A stretch of 64,000 bases of DNA from Sclerodactyla briareus (GCA_026419785.1 JAODTK010000178.1:248001-312000), one strand, 5' to 3'; shown: positions 1 through 12,699, numbered from the stretch's first letter. A program made the numbers and translations. The notes: generated by a model not told the origin, from the sequence alone.

Positions 1-339
1 CAAGCCTACCAATATCGAACGCGATTTTCATTAATATCGCTGTATTCACGGGCGAAAATCCGGGGGGGATGCGGGGGAATGTATCCCCCCCACTTTTGAG
101 GTAGGGGGATGGCCGGTACAAAAATCCCCCCTAGTTTTTGTCAGTCATATTTTTTTTGACAATTCATAATTAGACATTCTCCCACTTTTATTACAACAAT
201 ATTTTAATAAGTTTTTAGGCGACCACTGAATAAGCTGAGCTCATACTCAGTCACCCAACAGCCAATAAACCTGTCATTTACCTGACAGTCCTAACCTACC
301 CTATCTGATTCGATTTTCCCTGAGCGCGAGCCGGCTGGC

Positions 340-1025
340 CGGTTGCCATGGCTCCGCTGCACTTTACGGTTCAAGATAAAGGCGGAAGAGCTGAGCTAGA
401 ACCCCTTCGCCTTCCGCTTATGAGACAACTCCCCCGTCGCATAGTGGAAATCAGCCGGCAGTACCCACTCAGAGACCACAGAGACGCATTACTGGCACCA
501 GTTTCTTCCAGTTCCTGGATGAATTGTGTCGCAGTTGGAAGATAGATCTAACATTTCTCAGCCGCCTTCTGGATTGTCTGAGTATGCCAGCTGAGGATCT
601 TCGTCGTGGGTACAATCAAAGTAACACCAGGGTAGCCAAGCAGAACCCAGAACTGAACCCTAACCGTCTTGGGAATTCAGCTGGCAATGTTTTTCCAGGA
701 TTCCACAGGGGCTGAATCACTCCACGCAGCCAAAGAGGCCTACCGTGGAAGCCAGAGAGTGTGCGGATCTGTTTCCGCAGTCAAGGCTCTACTCCAGCTT
801 CTGCTCTGTGTGCCCAGTGTCGTCCCGTGAATGTGAGCGCAGTTTTCAACGCTGAGAAGGCTGGAGACTGGTTGAGGAGTACCTGTCACAGAGGCGCTTG
901 AACGCAGTGCTGTGTGTAAAAAAACGTGCACCACAAACTCCTAGACGGTACTAATGTGGAGAAACTGGCGAAACATTTATATCGTGCTCGGAGACGAGAA
1001 CGACATGTGTTTGGAACGATTTTAA
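340..1025 (+). mobile_element. hAT-superfamily transposase 3' remnant (dimerisation domain)
   Basis: This is a degraded end of a hAT DNA-transposon transposase. Seen in three frames in correct order: EAYRGSQR and a leucine-rich run near 738-830, SRECERSF at about 817-842, LRRLET and WLRST at about 855-885, LSQRRLNAVLC at about 885-918, then LDGTNVEKLAKHLYRARRR at about 937-995. The S-x-ECERSF / LRxxKTWLRST / QxRLNALA / N-x-EKLAKHF order is the hallmark of the hAT C-terminal dimerisation domain, as known from ZMYM/SCAND3-like domesticated and active hATs. Frameshifts and stops separate the blocks (at least three shifts), so it is dead. The segment 400-740 probably holds a more decayed upstream part. 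No terminal inverted repeat or 8-bp duplication could be seen. Confidence 0.8.
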
Positions 1026-1257
1026 ACTGGAGCTCCATCCCACTCACATCACATGTAACTTGAGATCGTCCTATCACTTAATTGCATGGATTTGCCTGTG
1101 GTGACTGTCGCTGAGGTCTGCCCTCATTAACATAACATGTTATGTTGTCTTGTATATTTAGTTCTTCGCGCATTTTATTAACTGATCAAATGTTAGATAG
1201 CTTTCAAATATCCACAATTCTCGTTTAAACATCCACACATCGGAGATAATATATTCA

Positions 1258-1370
1258 TTCTTGAAAGCGAGTAACCGCTGAAAACGCCTCAAGTGCCGTT
1301 TCCGGGCGTCGGGAGGTTTGGGAAAAAGAAAAATTTTCGTGTACGCTCCGCGCCAACCTATGCTTTGATC
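1258..1370 (+). repeat. Dispersed repeat, copy 1 (partner at 51.3 kb)
   Basis: The segment contains CTCCGCGCCAACCTATG-like sequence after an A-rich run and a CGTTTCCGGGCGTC-like block. The same ordered blocks (CCG...GTCTCCGGGC, AAAAAAC, AAATTTCTTGTACG, CGCTCCAACCTATGG) occur in the same orientation at 51255-51400. Divergence is high. Family and mechanism are not recognised. Confidence 0.5.
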
Positions 1371-3299
1371 AATATTGGTTACGCGACTCAAACCCTTGGC
1401 GTTCCTAGATATTTTAACAAATGTCCGGCAACCGGTGCTGGCTAATGGACCAATCAGTGCGCGTGACTTTCTGTGGCATTAACGTCTTAACTCTCCATGT
1501 TTTTTCTCCATCTCATATAAATCAGAGCCAAGCCGCGAGTGACAGATCGTCGACATTCCAGTCTACGACATCTTCTTCTTTCTAATGCTTTTTTCCATTG
1601 ATTTTTTTTCTCCTAGACTATTTGGACCATTTAGACTCATTGTGTGTTCAACTGAACGCAGTAATCGGTATCAGAATTGGTCCGCTTAATAGCAGCCATG
1701 ATCGGAATCATATCGAATTGAAAAGTTCCAATCCTACATACAATTATTGCAAAACCTAAGAGCAACCTAAACTGGAACGATCACTGCTCAGAATTGACCG
1801 ACACGATCGGTAAATATAGTATGTTGATTGTATGCTGATGCTGAAACAAACAATGTTTTGTAGTTTGCCCACAAGGTTTTTACGCACGTTCCCCCCCCCC
1901 TCAATCTCCCTTTCAACGAATCACAAATCCTAACATGACACATCATTCACTGCATGTACCGTACCTACACGAGCCCAATTAAACTGCATGCAGCTACGTA
2001 TCGATTGCCTCAATTTAGCATAAATACCGAAGCAAATCACGACCTCAAAAGTTGTTGTAAATGTGATGAAAACCATTGCTAAAGCTGTTGACTACAATTG
2101 TTTTTGCGCTCCATAATTCAGTGAAATAAGTCAATTGATTGAAGGATGTAGGCCTACGTCCTAAAGCTTGGAATTTACAACCAAATCGGCGATCCCCGCT
2201 CCCGTATTCCGAGATTCGGTTTAACTATTATGTCAATACAAAAATCCATTGTCCTGTTGGCGGAGAGAATCGAGCTGACTGAACCACTGTCTAAAAATTA
2301 ATAGTAAGATGTTTGTACATGCAATACTGTGTTTGTCTATATGAATCATGTGTATTTTATGACCTAATGGTGTAGGCACTCGTGACGACGGCAGTGTCGC
2401 GCTCGCACATGGATAATAGGGGAATGGTTTGTTTCTTGCTATTGCTCCGTGTGTATAGACTGTAGCTGCGGCAATCGGAACTTGAGAGTCCAGCTTATGT
2501 CATGAGTGTAGTTTTGGAGAATCAAAAACATGCAGGGCTATGACCCGCGGCAAAACAACTTTTTTAATCATGTAAAATCGCTTTGAGTGCTTTTGCGTGA
2601 CATTTGTACACGGTTTGCCTTGTTGTTGTTTTTGTTTTGTCCGGTCGTCAGTTTTTTTGTCGTGGCGTGCTTTCTGTTCGGGCGCTTGTGACCATTTTTC
2701 AATTTTTTTGTCGTGCGGCGCGCCCAGCACAACAACCGTATGGAGACACTGCTGGCGCTATCCACCTCAGCATTAATACCAGGTACTTATATACCATTCA
2801 GTTGCCTGCCTCTATCTTAATCCTCACACTTATTTCCAGTAATATCCTGACTGTCCATATCCGCCGGTACGGTGTCATCCGGACAACATAGGTGACGTCA
2901 GGGATGATTTCAACTCAGTGTTTTAATCCGCACCCATACGAGGCGATTCCCGAGCCTGTTGTAGTCAGGCAGTCCCATGTCACGCCCCCTCTGGCTGTTA
3001 ACAGCCATCAGGTCCCGTCGGGAAAAGTCTAGTGGCCCAAAGACCCTCCCCCTTGGAGGATAAAATACTGATCCTTTTTCATATAGGAGCTCCTAGTGAG
3101 TCGTGCTATAGTGAACCTGGCCGGACAGAGACACAAAACCTCAATGATAAACCGGAAAAAGAAAAAAATATTCCCCAATCACTACTTGTGTCAATCATGA
3201 CTTATATGCACTCACTTAACAAGACCAATCAGATTGCTGAAACCGTAGTGTTTCATTCACGGAGTCTGAGCAGTCCAGGCATGTTTGAAGTGACTCCAA

Positions 3300-3460
3300 A
3301 CAATAGGGCTCTTCCAATTAGGGGGAATACCCATCGGGGATGAGGCTTGTTCATAACAGGTAGTTGAGTTATTGTGTTCCCAAGCCGGGAACACATACAC
3401 ACATACTAACACAGTCTTGACTGCATAGATGATTCCTCTGACCTTTTTTCAAGGATTGGG
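3300..3460 (-). repeat. Decayed fragment related to the 312-bp AGGTCA repeat family
   Basis: GTTGAGTTATTGTGTTCC, then ACACAGTCTTGACTGCATAG and CCTCTGACC, align in order with the better copy at 7380-7560 (GTGAGTTATCGTG..., CTGTCATGACTGCATAG, CCCTGAC). That copy in turn aligns with the reverse complement of the satellite at 46-51 kb. The fragment also holds a perfect inverted repeat, TGTGTTCCC / GGGAACACA, with a 5-nt loop (3373-3395). Confidence 0.45.
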
Positions 3461-5936
3461 AAAATGCATGATAAGCATTGTTCAATACCCAATGTGTAAT
3501 ACTGGTCCCTGGCAGTGACGGACACTTAAAGAGAATTATATCAAATTTGATGGGTTCCAATATCAACACACACAGGAAATACACCTGAATGGTAAAGTAG
3601 GGTGTGATAGGTATAACTTAGATCGATGACCTTCCAGAAGATGAATTCAAACGGAAATTTCAAGTTTTCCCAGGCTGTCATGTCACTGACATCCGCTCCT
3701 AGAACCTGCTAGAAGGGTACACTTCCCACTGATGCAGTACGTACTGATGCTATGCATCCATATGCATTTCCATCTATGCAGCACTATCACCAGTTCCGAT
3801 ACTGAAGTCCACTGTCAAAAGCGAGCCTAACATCCCTCATTCGGAGCCATTTTTCGTGGAAGTTCTCTCTCGTCGTAATGGCTCATGTCTGGGATAATCA
3901 TTCCTCCCGGGTAAAAATTAGTTCCGTAAAACTGTTCTATTATCGTGTTGCTAAGGTCACATTCGTCGAGAAGCAGTGGCCGCTTTTTTAACCCCAGTGT
4001 CCCGGACGACTATCCGGTATACTATATAGCTGAAAAACATTTCAAGATGAATTGAGCAACCATGCAGGTCCATGACCTACTATATGGTCATCATACTCTG
4101 ATGATGGAGTGTACATCCATTACCACAATTATCTCCTATATGAATACCATAGCACATTGGATTTCCAGAGACCCAGTTCTACGCCCAAATGCCAGAATTG
4201 GTCAGCGTGTACTTACTCCCTTGTGCAGATCTTCAGTAATGATGTTGTCCTCTCTTTCTGTTACCCTGCGATGCCATACCCAGCAAATATTCCTCGATGC
4301 CAACTCCCTCACTTGATTTCTTGTAAGTACAACGACATGTAAACATGGGCATTGTGTAGGGTCAGCCAATATATATTAGGCAAATGAAGCTTTAAACCCT
4401 GGGGTTATTTATCTCTTTTACTTGTCATGACTGTTGCTCTGTTATGGGCTGCAAATTATGATTTCTCTAAGATTGCTTAGAAACAGTATATTGAGTATAT
4501 ACCTGGGCGTTGATACTATTATCAAACGCTTGAATAGGTTGGCTTTGATATCTTGGCAAGGGCTCCAACGTCAAACCACGTCTAATCTAAAGGCTAAGTT
4601 TACGCGCGATACGGAAAAAACGGAGAAAAATAACGGAAATCGGCAGTAGAAAACGTATTTAAACCATTCAGAATCTGTCCCCAAAATAGCCTAAAGTCAA
4701 ACCGAATTGGCCGTTATTCACCAGAAAATAAATTATTTTATTTTCCAGTAAAACTCCTTACTCTATCGGTAAATTAATCGAAATGAAGACATTTTGACCA
4801 CCTACCGCGATCCGAACACTTCACTAATCAGTAGCTAAGCAAACATGTTGAATTCAGACCCCGTTTTGGTTACGCTGCCGTACTTATTTCACAACATATG
4901 TCTTTCGAAGGCATCGCATGCTCGCATTCAATTCTGTCGCGAAACTTTAAATATTGTAAATCAATGTACAAAGCTTCGCGCGCGACTTGTAAAAACTGAC
5001 TTCGCTAAAAGGTCACGGAATCCACGGCAATGTCACTCTTATGAACCCCATTTTCTAAATCTACATTTCATGTTAAAGTTTTAAATTGATAAAACTGCCC
5101 CACGTTGTGTTGCGAGCTGGGGTATTTGCTTCATTTGCCGAATATCCCTGCCGCTGCAGACATCGCAGTTTCACCGTAACGTAACATATGCAAAGCTGTA
5201 TGTTGCTAGCTAGCTCGCGCAGTCGGTGCAACTACCTTTTAAACATAGGGGCCCTGTCGTGGAACCCTGGTCACCAATGTTCTCCCAATCCACAGCGCGC
5301 ACCACGCTACCAAGTCTATGGCCGACTCACGATCCTTCCACACACACTTAACTTCATAGGATTTCCCATTGCCTATGTGGTTTAAGCCATGAAGTTTGAT
5401 TTATTACATCGTCGATGGCGATACTGCCATATAATTCGCGATTTGCCGACACTCTATTGAATGAACGAACGTGGTTAATTAGACAATTGGTGGAGGAAAC
5501 AACATACATAGTATTGATTTTTGTCATTTGGACTAATTGTAGATCGTGCCTTGCTTCGGATTTCTTGTGAAAATAATCACAATTACTTTAGGGCTTACTC
5601 AGCTGGTAATTGCGCTAGCGAGTATCGATCTTTTTCGGCACGGTGGGCGGATCTTACTATGTAGTGGAGAATGAAGTTTGTACATGTTTTTCTGCTCGTA
5701 GTAGTACTACCAGCACAACATTGGTCACATGCATGTGCTGTTTTTCGAAGATTACAATTATTGGAAAAATGTGTTCTTTTTACAAAACCGGAAAAAAACG
5801 AGAACAGGAAAATTTATAAAACGGTTAACGTTTACAAAACGGAAAAATTATGCCTTTAATCTAATTCCTATCAGGTTACATCATTTCTTACAGGTTTGAG
5901 TATTATGGATGTGACGGACAAAAATACTGGATTGCA

Positions 5937-6815
5937 GGCTATTTCTCGAGAATAAAGACGGCAGTCATTGAGAAAGCTGCATTCCCTGCTATTTTGCTCA
6001 AGAGTGGAAACGGCAGTCACTGATATGCTAGCATTCCCTGCTATTGCTCAAGAATGATACTGGCAGTCACGAGAATGCTGCTTCCCCTGCTATTGCTCAA
6101 AGTGGAATACTGTGCCTTCCACTGAATCTAGCATTCCCTGCTATTGCTCAAGAATGAATACTGCAGTCACAGAGAATTCTGCAATCCTGGCTATTGCTCA
6201 GATGGATTAATGCGTAACTGAGAATGTGCATTCCTGCTAGTGCTCAAGATGAATCCCTGCAGTCACAGAGAATGCTGCCTCCCTGCTATTGCCCAAGAGT
6301 GAATACTGCAGTCACTGAGAATGTGTATTTCCTGCTCAAGGGTGAATACTGCAGTCACAGGGTGTACTCCCTGCTATGCCCAAGAAATGAAATGCAGTCA
6401 AGAGAATGATGCTCTCTTAATTATTGCTCAAGAGGTGAATACTGTAGGCACAGAGAATGCTGTCCTCCCTGCCATTGCTGAAGAGGGAATACTGCAGTCA
6501 CGGAGTATCTTGTCCCTATTTATGTGCAAAAGACGTGAATACGGCAGTCCACACAGTATGCTGACCCTATTATGCTGAAGAGGAATACTGCAGTCACAGG
6601 AAGAGGGGCACTCCTGCTATTGCTCAAAGGCGTGAAACTGCAGGCAGGGATGCCTGTACTCCTGAACCTGAGAATAAATACTGCAATCACAAGACATTGT
6701 GAACCCCCTTACTTTTGTTTGAGAGAGTGCATGAGAGACGAATCTACATTCCCTGCAATTGGCTGAAGAGTGGGAATACTGCAATCACAGAAAAATGCTG
6801 AACCCCTAAATATTG
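5937..6815 (+). repeat. 51-bp minisatellite, about 17 copies
   Basis: A tandem array whose monomer runs CATTCCCTGCTATTGCTCAA, then GA(G/A)TGAATACTGCAGTCAC, then AGAGAATGCTG, about 50-52 bp. Copies are diverged and have small indels, with the best-preserved ones in 6010-6360. Several open frames on the plus strand lie wholly inside the array and are not genes. It sits just beyond the last recognisable DUOX segment (7171) and may mark where the homology was lost. Confidence 0.9.
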
Positions 6816-7170
6816 TTTGAGAGTAACAAACAGTCCACAGGAAGAAAGACTGCGCGCTTCCCTGACAGGCCCCCAACCGAAAGAGCAAACTGAAAAATCA
6901 GCACAGGTAGCAGAGAAGGAGAAACAATGTAAAAAAATCATTGACAATATGATGACAGGTGCCACTGGGAGAATACCATGCCAACCCCCTACAAACATTA
7001 AACCAGGTGTGAAGACTGCAACCAGGTCGCAGATTGAAACAGCATATTGATTTTGGAGGATAGCTCTCCACGAACCAGAGAGAACAATGTCATCTGGAAA
7101 ATACCAAGACCCCTCCCGCCCCGCCGAAGTACCCCATGTCATCACTGGAGGTAACAGGTTTCTATCTCAC

Positions 7171-7278
7171 CTGTGGGAGGTGCCAGAAGGGTTGCATGTC
7201 GGACACCACTAGTGGCCAGCAGCTCTCGGATGATAACTTGTAAAGGGGTTGTTGTTTCCTAAAGTTGCACTGGTCATC
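7171..7278 (-). pseudogene. DUOX: DUOX exon 9 (DDQCNFR block), last recognisable
   Basis: The segment has 108 bases, acceptor TTTGCCTTCACAG and donor CACAG|GTGAGA. It reads DDQCNFR at the start, fitting the family's '(Y)RR(D)xxCxFR' continuation of exon 8, then 29 further open codons without clear similarity. It is one base out of frame with exon 8. Beyond it towards lower coordinates the sequence runs into the 51-bp minisatellite and no further peroxidase, EF-hand, FAD or NADPH exons are visible. Confidence 0.55.
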
Positions 7279-7379
7279 CTGTGAAGGCAAATTCAGTGTA
7301 GGATAGGCCAAAGCCAAAAGGCTTAGTGATTGTTTGGACTGACCTTGAAGTCAAGCGAGCATGTTCAAGATTACAATAG

Positions 7380-7560
7380 GAATCAGTGACCTCAGATGAC
7401 CTTTGACCAAACCAGAACAATGGGGTTCATGTACTATTGTGGGGACCCATGTACCAAGTATGAATTTGATACATCCAAGTGGGGTGAGTTATCGTGTAAC
7501 AAGGGCGGGGCGTCACACAAACACTGTCATGACTGCATAGATTCCCCTGACTTCGTAGGG
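7380..7560 (-). repeat. Single copy of the 312-bp AGGTCA repeat family
   Basis: GTGACCTCAGATGACC, TTTGACC, AATGGGGTTCATGTACT, CATGTACCAAGTATGA and GTGAGTTATCGTGT align in order with the reverse complement of the satellite monomers at 46.3-50.9 kb. This is a dispersed monomer. The half-sites read TGACCT on this strand. Confidence 0.75.
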
Positions 7561-8822
7561 AAAAAGAAAACCATCATGGGAAAAAACCAGGCACCAATCG
7601 TGCTCCAGCTCAACCCAGACAAATGCAAGTATTTAATTGAAAGGATCAAACATAGAATGCCATTTGACTATTTCACACAAAATAGCTGGCTCTCTAGTTC
7701 AAAAAGTAGGAGACCACTGCCTCTGGCTTCATGACTCCATGGTCACTAATCACAATTGCCAATTACCAAATTCAATCTTCAGACACATTTCGACAATTCA
7801 ATCCAAATTCAGGAAACCCATATGCACTAGCTCAGCTATGCATACCTACCCATTCAGCCCGAAATTTAATACTGCAACCACAATAAAAACCACCATGCCT
7901 CAACTGACAAATTCTGACAACCTTGTATAATGTTACTGACCATATCCCCAAGATTATGCATTTTTACTGTAGAAGCATATCGACCACTTGGTTCTGCCTT
8001 TGACTACAATTCTGTAATGGGGTCACTACACTGCCATGTAATCTTAGTATTCATATGAAGCTCCCCAGCTGGCATGAACACCATAGGTACCACTGGACAA
8101 TGATAAACACTGACCAAGTATCATGATGAACCTACTTAATCGTAGAAAAACACTTTTAACATAATAGCACCAAATGATTGTATGTATGTTATCCTATTGT
8201 AGGGTAGTGTACCCAAAACAGAAGGGCGAAATGGGTGAGCTCTAACATGGTCATTTTAAATGGAAAAATGGAAATAACACAAATGGAAATGAGTTCATTC
8301 CGGGGTTCCTTAATTCATCCAACGAGTGGGTCGTATTTGGCAGAGTGGCACCAATGGACTGCCATTGTATAGTAGAAAAACAGTCGGAAAATCATAGCCA
8401 AAAAATGAATTCGTCAAAGTGGACATTCACTATCGTTAAATTTTTCTCTACTAGATATCTACACAAGTCTGGAATTATCACTACAGATGGCAATGCAGTG
8501 ATAACCTACTAGAAAAATCTCTAAATTTCACTAACTGCCAATGTGGAACGTAAAGTGTCATAAGGGCATGAAACAAACAAAACCACTATTACCAGAGATG
8601 CTGGCTCTGGCTGGACCAACCCCCTGATTAATTACTATCTTACTGGGCATAGACGTTTTAAATTAATACATTGTCGTTATGCATCAATGATTCCACACGG
8701 TGAAGATCCTAGGGCTTATATTTTTCCAGTGATACTTTTGGTGAGCTGAAATCAATTGTCTTGTGGCCCAGATCTGGTCGTCTATGAACCACTATCCGGA
8801 AACTTCCTGGTCTAACACTCAC

Positions 8823-8908
8823 CGTCGGAAACAAGGGGGAACAAGGGTGTGCCCGAACCTCTGCTGCGGACTAGGAACTCGTGGGTGATCCCTGGGTGAA
8901 CATAACGT
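8823..8908 (-). pseudogene. DUOX: DUOX exon 8 (YVHPGI...RFGHTLVPP block)
   Basis: The segment contains YVHPGITHEF, then one frame change, then SPQQRFGHTLVPPCFRR ending at donor ACG|GTGAGT. This is the conserved 'xHPGIxxEFxxAAxRFGHTLVPPGxYRR' region of animal haem peroxidases and DUOX. Acceptor GGCTACAAG is weak. Homology is strong despite the frameshift. Confidence 0.8.
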
Positions 8909-9250
8909 CTTGTAGCCGCAAAATGAGAGAGTACCATATTTGCTTCAATCGCCTAAAAAATACCCCGAAAATTCACAACTGAGATGGTCAGGGTTTGCAG
9001 CTCTGCGGTTTAACATATATTTGTCCATGATCAATTCTCAGAGTGATGGACTCACTGATTTCTGCCTCATTTTGATCAGGTACAATAAGGCTGACTTCAA
9101 ATAATAGGCTGCTTTACTTTCCATTAGTCCATTCAGTAACATCCTGTTTTGAAATGCTCATGAAACGAGTACCAGAATGAGCCAAACAGCCTGAGGCGTC
9201 TTACTCGTTGTTCTCACACACAACTGGACAAGTACTCACATCATACTTAC

Positions 9251-9308
9251 GCCTCGGGTCATCTGGATCAATATGAGAAAAAATGGGCAGCCATTGATAG
9301 ACGGATAT
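9251..9308 (-). pseudogene. DUOX: DUOX exon 7 (VYQWLP block)
   Basis: A short 58-base exon with acceptor TTCTGCTCCCTGCAG and a strong donor GGC|GTAAGT. It is open, encoding ISVYQWLPIFSHIDPDDPRR. The family reads 'xxIxxYEWLPxFL' here, so the expected Glu is Gln. Entry phase 0 agrees with the end of exon 6. Exit phase does not agree with the next segment by one base. Confidence 0.75.
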
Positions 9309-9414
9309 CTGCAGGGAGCAGAAATCTATCAATGATTTGTTATAATCAACATTTTGACACATGGGAGACGTGAGGACAGCTGAGGAGACATCGCCTTGTC
9401 TAAAGGGCACTACG

Positions 9415-9510
9415 GAAAAAGCCTGCGGGCCTCATGGGAATCGAACTCACGATCAAGGTTGGAGATCTGCCAACTGAGTTATTCCGCCACCAACACTCGT
9501 AGTGGTTCCA
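9415..9510 (-). repeat. tRNA-headed SINE (promoter boxes)
   Basis: On the minus strand, TGGCGGAATAACTCAGTTGG resembles a pol III A box (the TAACTCAGTTGG core is like a tRNA D arm). About 30 bases later GAGTTCGATTCCC is a good B box. A clean cloverleaf with a 7-base anticodon loop does not form, so a SINE or tRNA pseudogene is likelier than a functional tRNA. It lies in a DUOX intron. Confidence 0.6.
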
Positions 9511-11148
9511 CATATCCAAAAGGAAATGAGTATCCGAGTAATATATCATTTCACGCAGATGGAAGGGTGCATCGTTGAACGATCAATAACATTGGGGACA
9601 GTGTGGAAATGTGTAAGGAAAAAAAAACAAAAAAAAAAAAAAACACTATGTTCACAGCCCTTGATGGAGGTGGCGACCCCAAGAAGGAGTTTGAAAAATA
9701 GGTTTTCAAGATAAGACCATGACTATTTCCCCTATTGAGAAGGATAACCACTCTGCTGATAGCACTGAAGCAGTGTAAGTCATCAAGAATCACAATGATA
9801 CTATACAGGATCACCATGAAATCAAGTGATCCCTAACATCACACCGGACATTTCACTCAAACGGCGCGGGCAATAGTCCTCGAGCATGAGATCACAGAGG
9901 CAAGATTGTCATTGCGAGGAAACTGCCAAAAGGTTGAAAAACCGTTCCATGCTGGTGGATTCGAAGGATTGTCTGGTGGTTCTGGTGAGTTATCCAATAA
10001 GTGGAATACATGATCAAGATCGGAAAGAGAGTCAAGCTTGTCCACCAGACATCGCCCCAATGATAGAGTTAATGAGTGATAATAGATGATGACAAGTAAC
10101 TATGTGCAAAGCTGAGGGTCTTGTGTATCGGTCCATCGCATTGCACAACTGACATGGTATTCAGCTAAGCTGCCATATTTTCGAGGGTCCTTTATGGAAC
10201 AAATTTAACCGTTGCGGAAGATAAGTTTGCCAGTCCAGGGAAGATAGAGGACTGGACATCATCAACCAACTAGTGAAGGTATCAAAAAATGGTCCGAAGT
10301 GGTGGCAAATTCTCTGACCCAAGTCTTGTTGTTTGTAAGGGCTCGTGTGTAATTATGCTGTTTGGGGTCCTGTGAGATGTATGTATGCTCTCTGGCTAGT
10401 CGTGTGTAATGGTCCATGATTCATGCTATCTGCCTAAAATTTGGCACAAGAACGTGAAGGCTACAGCCCCGATAAGCCTACCATTAGGCACAGTAAGCCA
10501 CTGGGAATGATACTGCATGCTCGGCATTTACAGTTTGGTTAGAGAAGTGTTAAAACATGCATCTTCTTGTGTAAGAGCAACAAGACTCGAACGAGACATG
10601 AATATATCTGCGGGAGCAGAGGAGTTAACTTGCATGGTCGATAAGAGTGAAGAAGAGAGGAGCATCCAATAGGGTCTTAGTTAGCCCAAGTTCAGCTTTC
10701 CCCACAATCATGAACAGACTAGGTAAGGTAGGGATGAGATGTGCCAGTTGGATTTTCTAGGTCTACAAGATACCAAGCAAAATTAGATACCACTAGATGC
10801 TGCAATCAGTAGCGCATCAGTGAGTGCTACAGCCTCAACCCGCCCAATTGGCAAGTGAATGCAATTTATCCGCCCCGCGACAATGCCTGCTGAAACTTTT
10901 TTGATGAACAACAGCGTTTTAAAAACGTCTCTACAGAACAGATGAACAAAAGTGGTTTTGGGTTGAAAACTTGTTGTAACAAGGTCTAAGGGGGGGGGGG
11001 GGGGGTTCTGACCCCTGGACCCACTTCACTTACTCATGCCACTGGCTGTGATAATAAATGGAGCATTCCAAGGGCAAGGGGAGTCCCTTCAACAAATGGC
11101 TAGCATTTCAAGAAGAAGAATATCCCATCAACACAAGATGATTCTCAC

Positions 11149-11351
11149 CGATTATGTGGCGATGAACCACTTTCTAGCTTCATTGTAGTATATTCATCAT
11201 ATAGTCCTCTATATCCCCCAACGTCTTTTCGGGGGTCTTTTGCCTGGAGCTTCTCTGCGATGATCTTGCACCAATAGTGTGCCAGCGGAACCAGACAATT
11301 CCAACCGTCACCGTAGAAATGGGTTCTTCATTGCCCACGAGGGTTGACCAG
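11149..11351 (-). pseudogene. DUOX: DUOX exon 6, frameshifted
   Basis: The segment runs from acceptor CACCCATAG to donor ATCG|GTGAGA. It carries NPRG and GNEEP in two frames, GIVWFRWH, KIIAEKLQAKDPRKD, and YYNEARKWFIAT just before the donor. These match the DUOX stretch 'GNPRGNExPFLxxFGIxWFRxHN...NEARKxVIAT'. At least three frame changes are needed. The best-preserved block is GIVWFRWH, which in active peroxidase-fold proteins lies on the haem-side helix. Confidence 0.78.
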
Positions 11352-11889
11352 CTATGGGTGATTAGATATGAACAAAAATTAGTCACAACAATAATGTTAT
11401 TTAAGATACTGTTTCAGGATTCCTGAAGCGGTTTCACATGTTTCATCAAAAGTTATATAGTGGTCACTTTGTCTGTTGGTCTGTGTGTCTGTCAAGTTGT
11501 CATTGTGCCACAGACTGATGTTTTGTCAAGTGAAAAAAGTTTATGAAGGTGTATGCATAAAGTGTCATTGCCTCGAATTTCAGGCCAAACCCGAATTGAT
11601 TTGCATACATTTGCATGTTAATGAAAAAAGACGATGAGGTGGGCCAAATCCACCCAAGTTGCCATTGAAATCCAACTAAACTGAAAAATAATGGCATTAA
11701 TTAGGCAAATTTGACAACTTAAGGCATACAATAACTAGCCAGAGGTGATCAGTGTGTGTCCACTAGATCACTAAACAGCATTATGTCTGATATTAGTTGA
11801 ACGTGGGGATCATTTACAAGATGCCCAACAAAAATACCGAGTTGAAACCGTCACATGTGCAAAGATTAACGTACGCATTTACAAGGATT

Positions 11890-12000
11890 TCAAACTTTTA
11901 CATCAGGTGACTTGAGGTTACCTTTTGACCTGACTAGAAAACAATTGGATTTGTCTATTCCCAAGTATGAACTTACATGCCAAAACTCTCTAAATCTCGG
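11890..12000 (-). repeat. Fragment of the 312-bp AGGTCA repeat abutting DUOX exon 5
   Basis: CAGGTGACTTGAGGTTACC, TTTGACCTGACTAGAAAACA and CCAAGTATGAACTTAC align with the same family (reverse complement). The fragment touches the decayed end of the DUOX exon 5 segment, so the open frame continuing past RFF is repeat, not peroxidase. Confidence 0.65.
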
Positions 12001-12061
12001 TAGAGGACTTGCATTTCCAGGGCAATTGAAGAAATGAAAAACGTATGACTCAATGAAAAAC

Positions 12062-12264
12062 CTACTTAGCATGAGATGCATGGGAGAACAGGGATTGGAG
12101 GGTTGGCATTGGGAGACCAGGTCATTCTCATCGGAACGGTGGCTCGCCTTGTGCTTCATGCTCCTGAGACGACCCCCCCTGAACTCCCTTGAGGGCGTCG
12201 GGCCCGCTTGGAGATACCGCTAGACAAGGCCACAGTCAAACCATGGCGTGTGATCTCGTTTAAG
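12062..12264 (-). pseudogene. DUOX: DUOX exon 5, heavily frameshifted
   Basis: Family blocks in order but in different frames: LNEIT (12264-12250), WFDCGLV, then YGISK after a stop, ADAL, LREFRGGRLRSMK, then DENDLVS and HLMLSRFF near 12075. This is the 'VNEITSWIDGSxVYGxSKAWADALRxFxxGxL' region of DUOX. At least four shifts are needed to follow it. No clear acceptor AG precedes LNEIT and the donor is uncertain. The low-coordinate flank runs straight into an AGGTCA-family repeat (11890-12000), so the exon end may have been disturbed by insertion. Confidence 0.75.
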
Positions 12265-12699
12265 CATGTCATGTGGAAACAAAAGCCATGGTACGTGGTG
12301 ATGTTGATGTCATGAGCATACCAATACAGATGGGATAATTGGTTGGACACATTGGAAGGCTGAGACGCAGAAACTTACCAAGTCATCCCAAATGGTAAAG
12401 TTCATTTGCACTTTTGCAGAATGCCAATTTCAGCTAAAATCAGCTTTGAGTATTGTGGTTGGCAACATTCGAGGGCATTGTTTCAGAACCCATGCTGGGT
12501 TTTTACATTCCTTTCCCCCCCCCCCCCCCCTACCCTTCACTCTCCCGAGGTTACTGAAGCTGCACCAACTGATAGATACAAGACTTACTGGTGGTCTCAA
12601 CCCACAAGCACTTCGGTGAGGGAGGACATTCTTGACCAACGCTTGCTTAATACTAACACTCCCCCTATCCAAGGATATTATCCATAGGAAGCAGTATAG

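Larger units (their letters stand above)
1026..5930. other. Non-coding stretch, no gene recognised
   Basis: No exon with convincing family similarity was found on either strand. The stretch contains a short dispersed repeat (1258-1370), a C10 tract at 1891-1900, a 9-bp-stem hairpin at 3373-3395, and a decayed piece of the AGGTCA repeat family around 3300-3460. The open frames here are short and of ordinary random composition. Confidence 0.6.

Noticed and set aside
1490-1640. TATA-like ATATAAATCAGAG followed by a possible transcription start, resembling an LTR or gene promoter
   Set aside because: No matching second copy, no TG...CA ends and no coding region downstream. A lone TATA-like string is weak evidence.
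6744-7145. 133-codon minus-strand open frame just below DUOX exon 9, considered as a further DUOX exon
   Set aside because: Overlaps the end of the 51-bp minisatellite and shows no peroxidase or oxidase motif.
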